A stretch of 19,348 nt of DNA from an uncultured Gemmatimonadota bacterium (GTDB lineage: Bacteria; Gemmatimonadota; Gemmatimonadetes; Gemmatimonadales; Gemmatimonadaceae), in the NCBI GenBank assembly GCA_946480295.1, contig CAMLIT010000086.1:1-19348 (forward strand). Direction: 5' to 3'. The notes below the pieces were generated by a model, which saw only the letters and a program-made list of their open reading frames with translations, was not told where the DNA came from and did not search any database. Shown here one piece after another: positions 1-6,833 of the stretch; position 1 is the stretch's first letter, and each line of letters starts with the position of its first letter. The position numbers and the translations under genes were made by a program.

Positions 1-763
1 CGCTGATGATCAGGATGACGTTGCCGATCGCGAACCCGGTCGCGCACGAGGCGAGGCCGGAGTAGGAGTTCAGCAGCGCGACGACGACGGGCATGTCCGC
101 CCCGCCGATCGGCAGGACGAGCAGGATGCCGAACAGGAAGGACAACCCGATCAGCGCGTAGAACAGGTCCTGCCGCCCGGGATTCGCGATGAGCAGCGCG
201 AACAGCACGATCATGGCGGCGAAGAGCAGGCCGTTGAAGATCTTCTGCCCCGGGAACTGCACCGGCTTCGACGAGATCCATTCCTGCAGCTTGCCCGCGG
301 CGACGAGCGTGCCGCCGACGGTCACCATGCCGAGCATGATCTCGAAGCCGAGGGCGGTCATCGTCGCGTGCGTCGGCACGCCGCCCTCGTGCATCACGGT
401 CACGTATTCGGCGACGCCGACGAGCGATGCGGCGAGGGCGCTCAGCGTCAGCGAGAGCGCGATCCGCTGCGGCATCGCCGTCATCGGCACCCACATCCCC
501 ATCGGGTAGCCGATGATGATGCCGAGGGCGAGCCCCGCCGCGATCCAGCGGTAGTCGATGATCGTGTGGTTCAGCAGCGTGCCGATGACGGCGAACAGCA
601 TGCCCGCCGCGGCGAGCTGCATCCCGCGCCGCGCCCGGTCGGGGCGCGTGAGCATGCGCAGTCCGAGGATGAAGAGGACGGACGCGGTGAGATAGCTGGC
701 CTGGATGAAGTAATCCCGTCCGGCCAGCGATTCCGGCGCCGCCTGGAGGAGCGCGAGCGTCAT
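1..763 (-). CDS. pntB: NAD(P) transhydrogenase beta subunit, N-terminal part (gene runs off the left edge)
   Basis: This is the start of the beta subunit of proton-translocating transhydrogenase, which couples hydride transfer from NADH to NADP+ with proton flow across the inner membrane. About 254 codons are in the window. They show a run of hydrophobic segments and the family motif GGADMPVVVALLNSYSGLA near residues 218-236, in the membrane domain. The NADP-binding C-terminal domain lies beyond base 1. The ATG at 763 overlaps the stop of the upstream pntAB gene in an ATGA arrangement, so the two are almost certainly translationally coupled. Together with pntAA and pntAB it forms the split three-subunit form of the enzyme (alpha chain in two polypeptides). 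Family identity is firm; only completeness cannot be judged. Confidence 0.95.
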   Translation of the reverse strand, partial: MTLALLQAAPESLAGRDYFIQASYLTASVLFILGLRMLTRPDRARRGMQLAAAGMLFAVIGTLLNHTIIDYRWIAAGLALGIIIGYPMGMWVPMTAMPQRIALSLTLSALAASLVGVAEYVTVMHEGGVPTHATMTALGFEIMLGMVTVGGTLVAAGKLQEWISSKPVQFPGQKIFNGLLFAAMIVLFALLIANPGRQDLFYALIGLSFLFGILLVLPIGGADMPVVVALLNSYSGLASCATGFAIGNVILIIS

Positions 764-1101
764 GCGCGCCCTCCCGCCCCGTTGCCCTTCGCGCCGGTGT
801 CGGCGGTCGTCGGCGCCGCCTTCGGACCGGTGTCGCGCTTGAACATCTTCAGCATGCGGTCGACGATGAGGAAGCCGCCGATGATGTTCGAGGTCGCGGC
901 GACCACCGCGACGAAGCCGAGGATCGTCGCCACCTCGTTCTTGGCCGCGCCCGCCGCGATGAGCGAGCCCACCAGCGAGATGCCGGCGATGGCGTTGGTC
1001 GCCGCCATGAGCGGCGTATGGAGCAGCGGCGGCACCTTCGAGATCACCATGTATCCGGTGAACGCCGCGAGCACGAAGACGTAGAGTTCGAGAACGAGCA
1101 T
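760..1101 (-). CDS. pntAB: NAD(P) transhydrogenase alpha subunit, membrane part (PntAB / PntA2)
   Basis: This is the small membrane-spanning piece of the transhydrogenase alpha chain, 113 residues, usual for the split form (about 95-140). Three hydrophobic helices are visible: near residues 4-20, 37-53 and 60-80. The family pattern HTPLMAATNAIAGI sits at residues 28-41, between helices 1 and 2. The C-terminal 25 residues are a polar Gly/Ala/Lys-rich tail. It starts 17 bp after pntAA and its stop overlaps the pntB start by 4 bp, so all three are one operon. The ATG at 1101 has a weak GAGG about 10 nt upstream. Its role is to build the proton channel with PntB. Confidence 0.95.
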   Translation of the reverse strand: MLVLELYVFVLAAFTGYMVISKVPPLLHTPLMAATNAIAGISLVGSLIAAGAAKNEVATILGFVAVVAATSNIIGGFLIVDRMLKMFKRDTGPKAAPTTADTGAKGNGAGGRA

Positions 1102-1118
1102 GTTGGTGGCGCCTCGGG

Positions 1119-2240
1119 TCAGCTGCCGGCTTTCGAGTAGCGGATCTGGCCGTCGTGGACGACGACCATCGCGCCCGTGATCTCGTCCTGCAGGTCGAGG
1201 TTCAGGGCGCCGTCCTTCACGAGGTGCTTGAGGAGCTCGAGCAGGTTGCGCCCGAACATCTGGCTGGCGTGGAACGGCACGGTCGCCGCGAGGTTCAGCG
1301 GGCCCATGATCGTGACGTCGTGCACGCGCTGGGTCTCGCCGGCGCAGGTGAGCTCGCAGTTGCCCCCCGTCTCCGCGGCGAGGTCCACGATCACCGCGCC
1401 CGGGCGCATCGCCTTCACCATGTCGGCGGTGACGAGGCGCGGCGCGGAACGGCCGGGGATCTGGGCGGTGGTCACGACCATGTCCATGTCGCGGATGTGC
1501 GCCGCGACCGCCGCGAGCGTCCGCTGCTGCTCGTCCTGCGTCTGTGCGCGCGCGTAGCCTCCCGTCGCCTCCGCCGACTCGCTCACCAGCTCCGTCGCGA
1601 CGAAGCTGGCGCCGAGGCTCTGCACCTGCTCCTTCGCCGCGGGGCGGACGTCGAACGCCGAGACCACCGCGCCGAGTCGGCGCGCCGTGGCGATCGCCTG
1701 GAGGCCTGCCACGCCCGCGCCGATGATGAAGATCTTCGACGGCGTGATGTTCCCCGCCGCCGTCGTGAGCATCGGCAGGAACTTGTTCAGCTCCGCGGCG
1801 CCGATCAGGACGGCCTTGTAGCCGGCGACGGTGCTCTGGGACGACAGCACGTCCATCGACTGCGCGCGCGTGATGCGCGGGACCAGCTCGAGCGCCAGCC
1901 CAGTGATGCCGCGCTTGGCCAGCAGCCCGTAAAGCTCCGGGTTGTGTCCCGGGCGCAGGAGGCTGATGAGCGTCGTCCCCGCCGGGATGAGGGCGACCTC
2001 GTCGCGCGTGGGAGGCTGGACCTTCACGACCACCGCGCCGCCACGGAAGGCAGCGGCGGCGTCGGGGACGAGTGTCGCCCCTGCGGCGGTGTACGCCTCG
2101 TCGCGGAATCCTGCCGCGACGCCGGCGCCCTGCTGGACTGCGACTTCGAGACCGAGCTTCACGAGCCGGGCGACGCTGTCGGGCGCGAGCGCGACACGCT
2201 GCTCGTGCGGAACGACTTCCGCCGGAACGCTGATTCGCAT
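1119..2240 (-). CDS. pntAA: NAD(P) transhydrogenase alpha subunit, NAD-binding part (PntAA)
   Basis: This 373-residue soluble domain I of transhydrogenase binds NAD(H) on the cytoplasmic side. The N-terminus has the alanine-dehydrogenase-like pattern EVVPHEQRVAL (residues 8-18). The RAQSMDVLSSQS loop (125-136) and the Rossmann motif GAGVAGLQA (174-182), followed by an acidic residue at the end of strand 2 (FDVRP, 196-200), are intact. MVVTTAQIPGR (254-264) and the ETGGNCELT stretch (290-298) are also typical. It lacks membrane helices, which are supplied by the next gene. The ATG at 2240 gives the expected family N-terminus, but no clear Shine-Dalgarno sequence precedes it. It is the first gene of the pnt operon; the upstream 400 bp carry repeats described separately. 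Alanine dehydrogenase is the alternative, excluded by the neighbours. Confidence 0.96.
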   Translation of the reverse strand: MRISVPAEVVPHEQRVALAPDSVARLVKLGLEVAVQQGAGVAAGFRDEAYTAAGATLVPDAAAAFRGGAVVVKVQPPTRDEVALIPAGTTLISLLRPGHNPELYGLLAKRGITGLALELVPRITRAQSMDVLSSQSTVAGYKAVLIGAAELNKFLPMLTTAAGNITPSKIFIIGAGVAGLQAIATARRLGAVVSAFDVRPAAKEQVQSLGASFVATELVSESAEATGGYARAQTQDEQQRTLAAVAAHIRDMDMVVTTAQIPGRSAPRLVTADMVKAMRPGAVIVDLAAETGGNCELTCAGETQRVHDVTIMGPLNLAATVPFHASQMFGRNLLELLKHLVKDGALNLDLQDEITGAMVVVHDGQIRYSKAGS

Positions 2241-2360
2241 GGATGGGACGACTGGAGGGAGCGTGGGGTAGGGAGCCCAGGCGCCGTGGAAGGTACCGAC
2301 TTGTGCATCGGGCGCAAAGACAGCCCGCGGGTGAGCCTAACAGGCCCTACCTACGTCGGC

Positions 2361-2392
2361 TGTCGGGCAACCGCTGGCCTTTGTCGGGCGAC
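2361..2392. repeat. Direct repeat TGTCGGGC(A/G)AC, two copies 21 bp apart, upstream of pntAA
   Basis: TGTCGGGCAAC at 2361-2371 recurs as TGTCGGGCGAC at 2382-2392. Start-to-start distance is 21 bp, about two helical turns, so both copies face the same side of DNA. They lie 121-152 bp upstream of the pntAA start codon. This is compatible with a regulator-binding site, but no promoter could be assigned and chance is possible in such GC-rich DNA. Confidence 0.3.
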
Positions 2393-2434
2393 GGCGGACA
2401 GAGCCGCAGGCCCGGATGCGACGCAGATCACAGA

Positions 2435-2648
2435 GGGACGAGGGACGAGGACGAGGGACGAGAAACGACGCCGTCGGGCATCGTCCGGCCGCTGGTCATT
2501 GGTCATTGGTTCATGGTTCTTCGCGGGCCTCTCGGGATGCTTCTCGTGGCATCCCGAGCGGCTGGCCAACGACCAACGACCGAGAACCAACGGCGTACGT
2601 ACTCGTCCCTCCTCCCTCCCCGCCTCCCGCCTCCCGCCTCCCGCTCAG
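2435..2648. repeat. Nested palindromic element made of heptanucleotide tandem repeats
   Basis: This gene-free stretch between the regulator gene and pntAA consists mostly of 7-bp tandem units. From left to right: GGGACGA-type units (2435-2468, one unit shortened to 6 bp); two GGTCATT units followed by GGTTCAT and GGTTCTT (2494-2521); a perfect 10-bp hairpin, CTCGGGATGC at 2531-2540 with GCATCCCGAG at 2549-2558 and an 8-nt loop; four units of GACCAAC type (2564-2591); TCGTCCC and TCCTCCC (2603-2616); and three CGCCTCC units (2621-2641). TCGTCCC is the reverse complement of GGGACGA, and GACCAAC is nearly complementary to GGTCATT, so the arrays mirror each other around the central hairpin. The last unit runs into the stop codon of the Crp-family gene. 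Confidence 0.75.
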
Positions 2649-3436
2649 TTATGCACCCTGTGCGTCACCGGATGACACTCCAGTGGATCGCTCGGGTTCA
2701 GCAGCTGGCACGGGACCGGCGGGGCGTCTCCCTTCGGCGCCAGGTCGCCGTCGTACACCGCCTGGAGCTGGTCGATGTCCAGCACACACACCATCGACCG
2801 GCCGAGCCGGACCATCCGGGCCGCCTGCAGCCGCTGCAGCTCGCGGTTGAGCGTCTGCCGCGACAGGTCGGCGATCCGGGCGATCACGTCCTGCGTCAGC
2901 AGGATCCGCTGGCCCGGCGCGAGCGGGCACTGCTGCGCCATCTGCTCCACCAGGTAGAGCAGCGTCCCGGCGGTGCGGCGCAGCGGGCTCTTGACCCGCA
3001 GGAGCGCCAGCCGCTCCGCCCAGCCGCGGTACCGCTCCGACCAGGACTTGAAGAACTCCGTCGCCGTCGTGCTGCTGGACACGACGTGGTCGAGCAACGT
3101 GCTCACCGGGACGAGCAGCACCGACGTCGGCACGAGCGCGACCATCGAGCTCTTCGCGCGCGGCGGCGTCCGTGCCCGCAGGACGTCGGAGCAGCACGCC
3201 CCCGCCCCCAGGACCTCGATGATCGACGAGCCGTGCTGCGGATCCAGGACCTCGACGGCCAGCGCGCCGCTCTCGACGCAGACGGCGGTCTTGTCGGGTT
3301 CCCCGATGCGCAGCACGGCGCCGGCATCGAGGCGGGTGCGCGTCGCGTGCGGCAGATGGGCGATGTCCGCGCACGGTGGCCGTGGCGGCGTGGATGCGAG
3401 AGGCAGGTACGTGGACGTCGTAGAGGTGCTCGGCAT
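2645..3436 (-). CDS. Crp/Fnr-family transcriptional regulator
   Basis: The product is a 263-residue DNA-binding regulator with the usual two-part layout. An N-terminal beta-roll of the cyclic-nucleotide-binding type covers about residues 35-120. A long dimerisation helix (about 122-145) follows, then a winged helix-turn-helix at about 178-222 with LTQDVIARIADLSRQTLNRE over both helices (SRQTLNREL is the recognition helix). There is no Fnr-like N-terminal cysteine cluster, and the beta-roll lacks an obvious cAMP-binding RxS motif, so the signal cannot be named. A longer GTG start at 3445 is possible, but GGAG at 3445-3448 lies 8 nt before the ATG at 3436 and favours the shorter form. About 40 residues after the winged helix form a Pro-rich tail. 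It is divergent from the secreted-protein gene at 3612. Confidence 0.88.
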   Translation of the reverse strand: MPSTSTTSTYLPLASTPPRPPCADIAHLPHATRTRLDAGAVLRIGEPDKTAVCVESGALAVEVLDPQHGSSIIEVLGAGACCSDVLRARTPPRAKSSMVALVPTSVLLVPVSTLLDHVVSSSTTATEFFKSWSERYRGWAERLALLRVKSPLRRTAGTLLYLVEQMAQQCPLAPGQRILLTQDVIARIADLSRQTLNRELQRLQAARMVRLGRSMVCVLDIDQLQAVYDGDLAPKGDAPPVPCQLLNPSDPLECHPVTHRVHN

Positions 3437-3444
3437 TGGTCGCA

Positions 3445-3448
3445 CTCC
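3445..3448 (-). promoter_or_regulatory. Ribosome binding site deciding the regulator's start
   Basis: GGAG on the minus strand stands 8 nt before the ATG at 3436 and overlaps the alternative GTG at 3445, so translation most likely begins at the ATG. Confidence 0.55.
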
Positions 3449-3515
3449 GCTGATCTCGACTCACGCTAACATTCAGCGGGTGCGCGGCGGTCCGTGGAAC
3501 GACAGCGGCGACCGT

Positions 3516-3534
3516 CGGGAATTCCCGGTTTTTT
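3516..3534. promoter_or_regulatory. 12-bp perfect palindrome followed by T6 in the divergent promoter region
   Basis: CGGGAATTCCCG at 3516-3527 is a perfect palindrome, followed after one G by six T residues (3529-3534) and then GTGA. It lies 80 bp from the Crp-family gene start and 85 bp from the secreted-protein start. It may be an operator shared by the two promoters. As a terminator it would be poor, since the stem with an AATT loop has only 4 bp and no plus-strand gene ends here. Confidence 0.35.
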
Positions 3535-3611
3535 GTGACCTCGCGCGTCCGCGCGGTGCGAAGCACGCACTGGCGACATGCCCGGCACGGCGCCAATGTT
3601 CGGGCGTGCTC

Positions 3612-4142
3612 ATGGATCCGGTCCTGCCATCATCCGGCGCGCGAGCGACGAATCGCGCCGCGCGCCTGCTGCTTTCGCTCCTCCTTCCCGTCGCTGGTCC
3701 CGTTGCCTGCGCGCACGCCGCGCACGCCGCGGCGCATACGCCCGCCGTCGCCCCCGTTCCCTCCACGCCCCCGGCCAGCTTCGTCGAATCCACCGCCGAG
3801 GCGAAGACGACGCGGCAGTTCGAGGTGCGCGAGGGGTGGCTCAAGCCCGCGCTGTTCAAGGCCGCCACCGACGCGCTCGCGCAGAAGTTCGCCGTGGACG
3901 TCAGCGACCCGCACGCCGGGTTCCTGATGACGACGTGGCAGGCCAGCTCCGTGCACGACGGCGTGCCCGACCTGCGCTACCGCACGCGCGTGGTCGTGCG
4001 CTTCATCGGGGAGGAGTGGAAGCAGGCGCAGGTCACCGTCGAGGCCAACTGGCGCCGCGGCGACGAGTGGGCGGTGGGCTACGACGCGAAGCTGCTCGCC
4101 GAGGCGACGGACGACCTGCGCGCGGCCATCGGCAAGAAGTGA
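3612..4142 (+). CDS. Secreted or lipid-anchored protein of unknown function
   Basis: I do not recognise this 176-residue protein. The N-terminus is a signal peptide: Arg at 11, 15 and 18, a hydrophobic core LLLSLLLPVAGPVA (19-32), then an Ala/His-rich stretch. Cys33 could be a lipobox cysteine (PVAC), but Pro at -3 is unusual, so cleavage after AHA by signal peptidase I is equally likely. A Pro/Ala-rich linker (40-57) leads to a compact alpha/beta domain (about 68-176) with alternating strands: an FEV start, LRYRTRVVVRFIG at 121-133, and VTVEANWRR at 141-149. The C-terminal half resembles the small periplasmic domains of outer-membrane lipoproteins, a fold guess only. GTG at 3606 is an alternative start. 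The gene is divergent from the Crp-family regulator and converges on the kinase gene. Confidence 0.72.
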   Translation: MDPVLPSSGARATNRAARLLLSLLLPVAGPVACAHAAHAAAHTPAVAPVPSTPPASFVESTAEAKTTRQFEVREGWLKPALFKAATDALAQKFAVDVSDPHAGFLMTTWQASSVHDGVPDLRYRTRVVVRFIGEEWKQAQVTVEANWRRGDEWAVGYDAKLLAEATDDLRAAIGKK

Positions 4143-4145
4143 GCG

Positions 4146-4163
4146 GCGCGCGCCCGCGCGCGC
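4146..4163. terminator. GC hairpin between convergent genes
   Basis: GCGCGCG (4146-4152) pairs with CGCGCGC (4157-4163) across a 4-nt CCCG loop. The hairpin fills nearly the whole 21-bp gap between the stop of the secreted-protein gene and the stop of the kinase gene, so it may serve both directions. There is no T-run. Confidence 0.45.
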
Positions 4164-6548
4164 TCAGTGCTGCGGCTTGAGCTCCACCAGCGCCCAGCTG
4201 CCATCCTGCTTCTCCATGCGCGCGTGGTACAGCAGCGCTCGCGTGTCGCCGGGCTGGTTGTTGGGCCAGGTGTACGTCAGCCGGATCGTGAAGTCGATGT
4301 CCGCCTGCGTGCCGTCGATCCGGACGCGGCGATAGGAGACGTGCGCCCGCATGTGCTTCGTCCCCTTGAACATCTGCGTCCACATCTCCTGCTGGTCGCC
4401 CGGCAGTCCGGGATAGACCGCCAGCATGCGATCGATCTTGCCGGAATCGATCGCCTTGCGATAGGCGTCGACGATCGCGCGCGCCGCCTGCTCGTCGGGC
4501 GACAGCTTGGGCGCCGACGGCTTGCTGCTCGACGCGGCCTTCGCCGCCGTGTGCCGCGCGCTGTCCGCCGTCGCCTTCGTCTGCGTGGCCGCGGGCGCCG
4601 GCACCTTCAGGAGGCGAGATGCGCCCTCGGGCACCAGCGCGGCGGTCTTCACCGACGGCTGCACCGAGGGCACCGGATTGCTGGGCGCCGCCTGGCTCGG
4701 GCGCGGTCGCCCGCGAAGCGCGAGCCCCGCCGCCGCGCCGAGCACGAGCAGCCCCGCCGCGACGCCGCCCACGACCTGCGCCCGCCGCGTCGGCACGCGG
4801 CGCGTCATGCGCTCCGTCGTCTCCTGGGCGAGCGTCTCCAGCATGAGCGTGGGCGCGCTGCGCGGCGTCGGCCGGTACATGGTCTGTGGCGGCAGTACCA
4901 GCGCGCGGTCCGGAGCGAGAAGGTCGCGGACCTCCGCGGTCGTCCGGTACCGCTCGTCCGGCGCTCGCGCGAGCATCCGATGCACCACGGCATCGAGCGC
5001 CGGCGAGACCTCGGCGTTGACGACGCGCGGGTGCGGCGGATCCTCGGTGAGCCGGCGCTTGATCATCTGCTCGCGCGTCGTCGCCTGGAACGCGGGTGTC
5101 CCGGTGAGCATCTGGTACAGGATGCAGCCGAGGCTGTAGACGTCGCTGCGCGCGTCGACCGGATCGCCGAGGAGCTGCTCCGGGCTCATGAACTCGGGGG
5201 TGCCGATCACCAGCCCCGTGCGCGTGAGCGATTCCTCGCCCTCCTGCATCGCCTTCGCGATGCCGAAGTCCACCACCTTCGCCACCTCGCGCCCGTTCCG
5301 CGCCTGCGTGACGATGATGTTGTCGGGCTTGAGGTCCCGGTGGACGATGCCGAGCTCGTGTGCCGCGGCGAGGCCGTCGAGCACCTGGCGACAGATGTCC
5401 AGCGCCCGGTGCGGTGGCAGCAGCCGCTCGCGCTCGAGAAGACGGGACAGCGGCTCGCCGTCCACGTGCTCCATGACGATGTACACGAGGCCGTCGCTCT
5501 CGCCATAGTCGAACACGGCGGCGACGTTCGGATGGATGACGCGGGCCGCGCTCGAGGCCTCGCGAGCGAAGCGCTTGGCGGACTCCGCGTCGTTCACCAG
5601 CGCCGCGCTCATGACCTTGATCGCGCACTGGCGATTCATCTTCACGTGCTCGGCGAGATACACCCGGCCCATCCCCCCTTCGCCCAGGCGCTTGAGCACG
5701 ATGTACCGCTCGGCGATGATGCGGCCGACGAGCGGATCGGTGCTGACCTTGGGGCGGAGGGGTGAGCCGTCGGCGGGGCAGAAGCGCGAGCCCGTCTCGT
5801 ATTCGGCGCCGCACTGGGGGCAGACCTTCGGAACGGCGACGACCTGCAGGGTCTTCGGCGTGGGCTGCCGAGCGAGAAAGCCGGAGCCCATGCCGCTCGG
5901 CGGCAGCGACGTTCCCGCGGGGGACGCGGCCGTGGCGGCGGGGATCTCCGCCGAGATCGCGCTGAGCGGCGTCAGCGGCGCGGACGTGGCGACGGCCAGT
6001 CGCGGCGAATCGTCCTCGAAAACGCCTTCCTGTCGCACCCAGAGCGTCACTATGGCGCCACTATCGCTCGACTTGCCGAAAAAGGCGAGCCCGCCACCCG
6101 CCGCGTAGGGAATAGCGCCGAGCACCTCGCACTCGCCGATGGTCGCCTGGTGCACGCGGTCGAAGAGCGCCTGGCGCGCCTGGTCGTCGGGGGCTGCCAC
6201 GCCGGAGAGATCGCTGCCGCAGGGGCAGAAGCGGCTCCAGCCGTCCACCTGCCGGCCGCACTCGCGGCACGACGTGGTCGGGCCTGGGATGGACGAGTCC
6301 AGCTCGTGGGCGATCGCGAAGTCGAACCCGTCCGACTCGGGGAGCGGGGAGACGATCGCCACGGCGAGCGTCCGCGAGCCGCCCTGTTCCGTCGCGAGAT
6401 ATGCCGCCGGCCCCCCCGGACGCTCGCCGAGCTCGGCCAGGAGCTCCAGCCCGTGGCTTGCGGCGCCACGCTCGGCGGCGAGAAGTAACTCTTCGCGGGA
6501 CGCGGGATTAGCGCGTTCCGTGTTCGGGGAGGACTGAGGACGCGGCAT
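4164..6548 (-). CDS. Membrane Ser/Thr protein kinase with two zinc ribbons and a C-terminal sensor-like domain
   Basis: This is a Hanks-type kinase of 794 residues. The N-terminal 230 residues hold an unassigned region containing a four-Cys zinc ribbon (C94, C97, C108, C110). A second ribbon (C243, C246, C257, with D260 in the fourth place) lies just before the kinase. The kinase domain spans about 281-545: glycine loop GEGGMG (289-294), Lys311 in AIK, HRDLKPDN (403-410), DFG (427-429), and SPE of the activation segment (455-457). All catalytic residues are present. A single membrane helix at about 591-611 is followed by a Pro/Ala/Ser/Lys-rich linker and a C-terminal domain (about 684-794) that looks NTF2/SnoaL-like and should be periplasmic; that fold is inference. 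The ATG at 6548 has GGAGAG 11 nt upstream. No partner phosphatase or FHA gene is nearby. Confidence 0.93.
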   Translation of the reverse strand: MPRPQSSPNTERANPASREELLLAAERGAASHGLELLAELGERPGGPAAYLATEQGGSRTLAVAIVSPLPESDGFDFAIAHELDSSIPGPTTSCRECGRQVDGWSRFCPCGSDLSGVAAPDDQARQALFDRVHQATIGECEVLGAIPYAAGGGLAFFGKSSDSGAIVTLWVRQEGVFEDDSPRLAVATSAPLTPLSAISAEIPAATAASPAGTSLPPSGMGSGFLARQPTPKTLQVVAVPKVCPQCGAEYETGSRFCPADGSPLRPKVSTDPLVGRIIAERYIVLKRLGEGGMGRVYLAEHVKMNRQCAIKVMSAALVNDAESAKRFAREASSAARVIHPNVAAVFDYGESDGLVYIVMEHVDGEPLSRLLERERLLPPHRALDICRQVLDGLAAAHELGIVHRDLKPDNIIVTQARNGREVAKVVDFGIAKAMQEGEESLTRTGLVIGTPEFMSPEQLLGDPVDARSDVYSLGCILYQMLTGTPAFQATTREQMIKRRLTEDPPHPRVVNAEVSPALDAVVHRMLARAPDERYRTTAEVRDLLAPDRALVLPPQTMYRPTPRSAPTLMLETLAQETTERMTRRVPTRRAQVVGGVAAGLLVLGAAAGLALRGRPRPSQAAPSNPVPSVQPSVKTAALVPEGASRLLKVPAPAATQTKATADSARHTAAKAASSSKPSAPKLSPDEQAARAIVDAYRKAIDSGKIDRMLAVYPGLPGDQQEMWTQMFKGTKHMRAHVSYRRVRIDGTQADIDFTIRLTYTWPNNQPGDTRALLYHARMEKQDGSWALVELKPQH

Positions 6549-6569
6549 GCCGGGTTAAGCTCTCCGGAA

Positions 6570-6598
6570 AGTGTACCGCGCCCGGCGGGCGCGCGAAA
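6570..6598 (-). promoter_or_regulatory. Possible kinase promoter with a 17-bp dyad in its spacer
   Basis: On the minus strand a -10-like TACACT (6570-6575) lies 22 bp before the kinase ATG. A dyad with 7-bp arms, CGCGCCC at 6577-6583 and GGGCGCG at 6587-6593, fills the space where a promoter spacer would be; the -35 position (6593-6598) is poor. The dyad is certain, the promoter is a guess. It lies in the 285-bp gap between divergent kinase and treZ genes, in which nothing else stands out. Confidence 0.3.
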
Positions 6599-6833
6599 GG
6601 TCGAATGCCATCAGTGCCCTGACGATTCAGGCGCACCTTCGGTGATACTCGAAAGCGGTCGGCCGGGTTCATCGCAGCCTGCACTCGCCGTTCCGCGGGA
6701 GCCAATCGGGTCTGGTGCGGCGACGCGCGTCCGCTACCGATCAGTCCGCGCGCGATGCTCCCACGCTTCGCGCTCATCGCGCCGCGCGCCGGCCACCCGA
6801 TGTGGTACCGATCGTGCGCGTGTCACCGGGATA

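Noticed and set aside
189..1084. Plus-strand frames at 189-509 and 368-1084 opposite the pnt genes
   Set aside because: Antisense to PntB and PntAB, which have clear family motifs; no start signals of their own.
1155..2675. 506-codon open frame on the plus strand opposite pntAA
   Set aside because: Composition is Arg/His/Asp-rich without domains, and the minus strand there encodes an unmistakable PntAA. It is an antisense shadow of GC-rich codons.
4167..5765. 532-codon plus-strand frame opposite the kinase
   Set aside because: Antisense to intact kinase motifs; Arg/Leu/Val/His-rich with no recognisable domain.
6642..6833. 64-codon N-terminal extension of TreZ
   Set aside because: Arg/Ser/Ala-rich and outside the TreZ domain; protein from 6834 already has a normal length.
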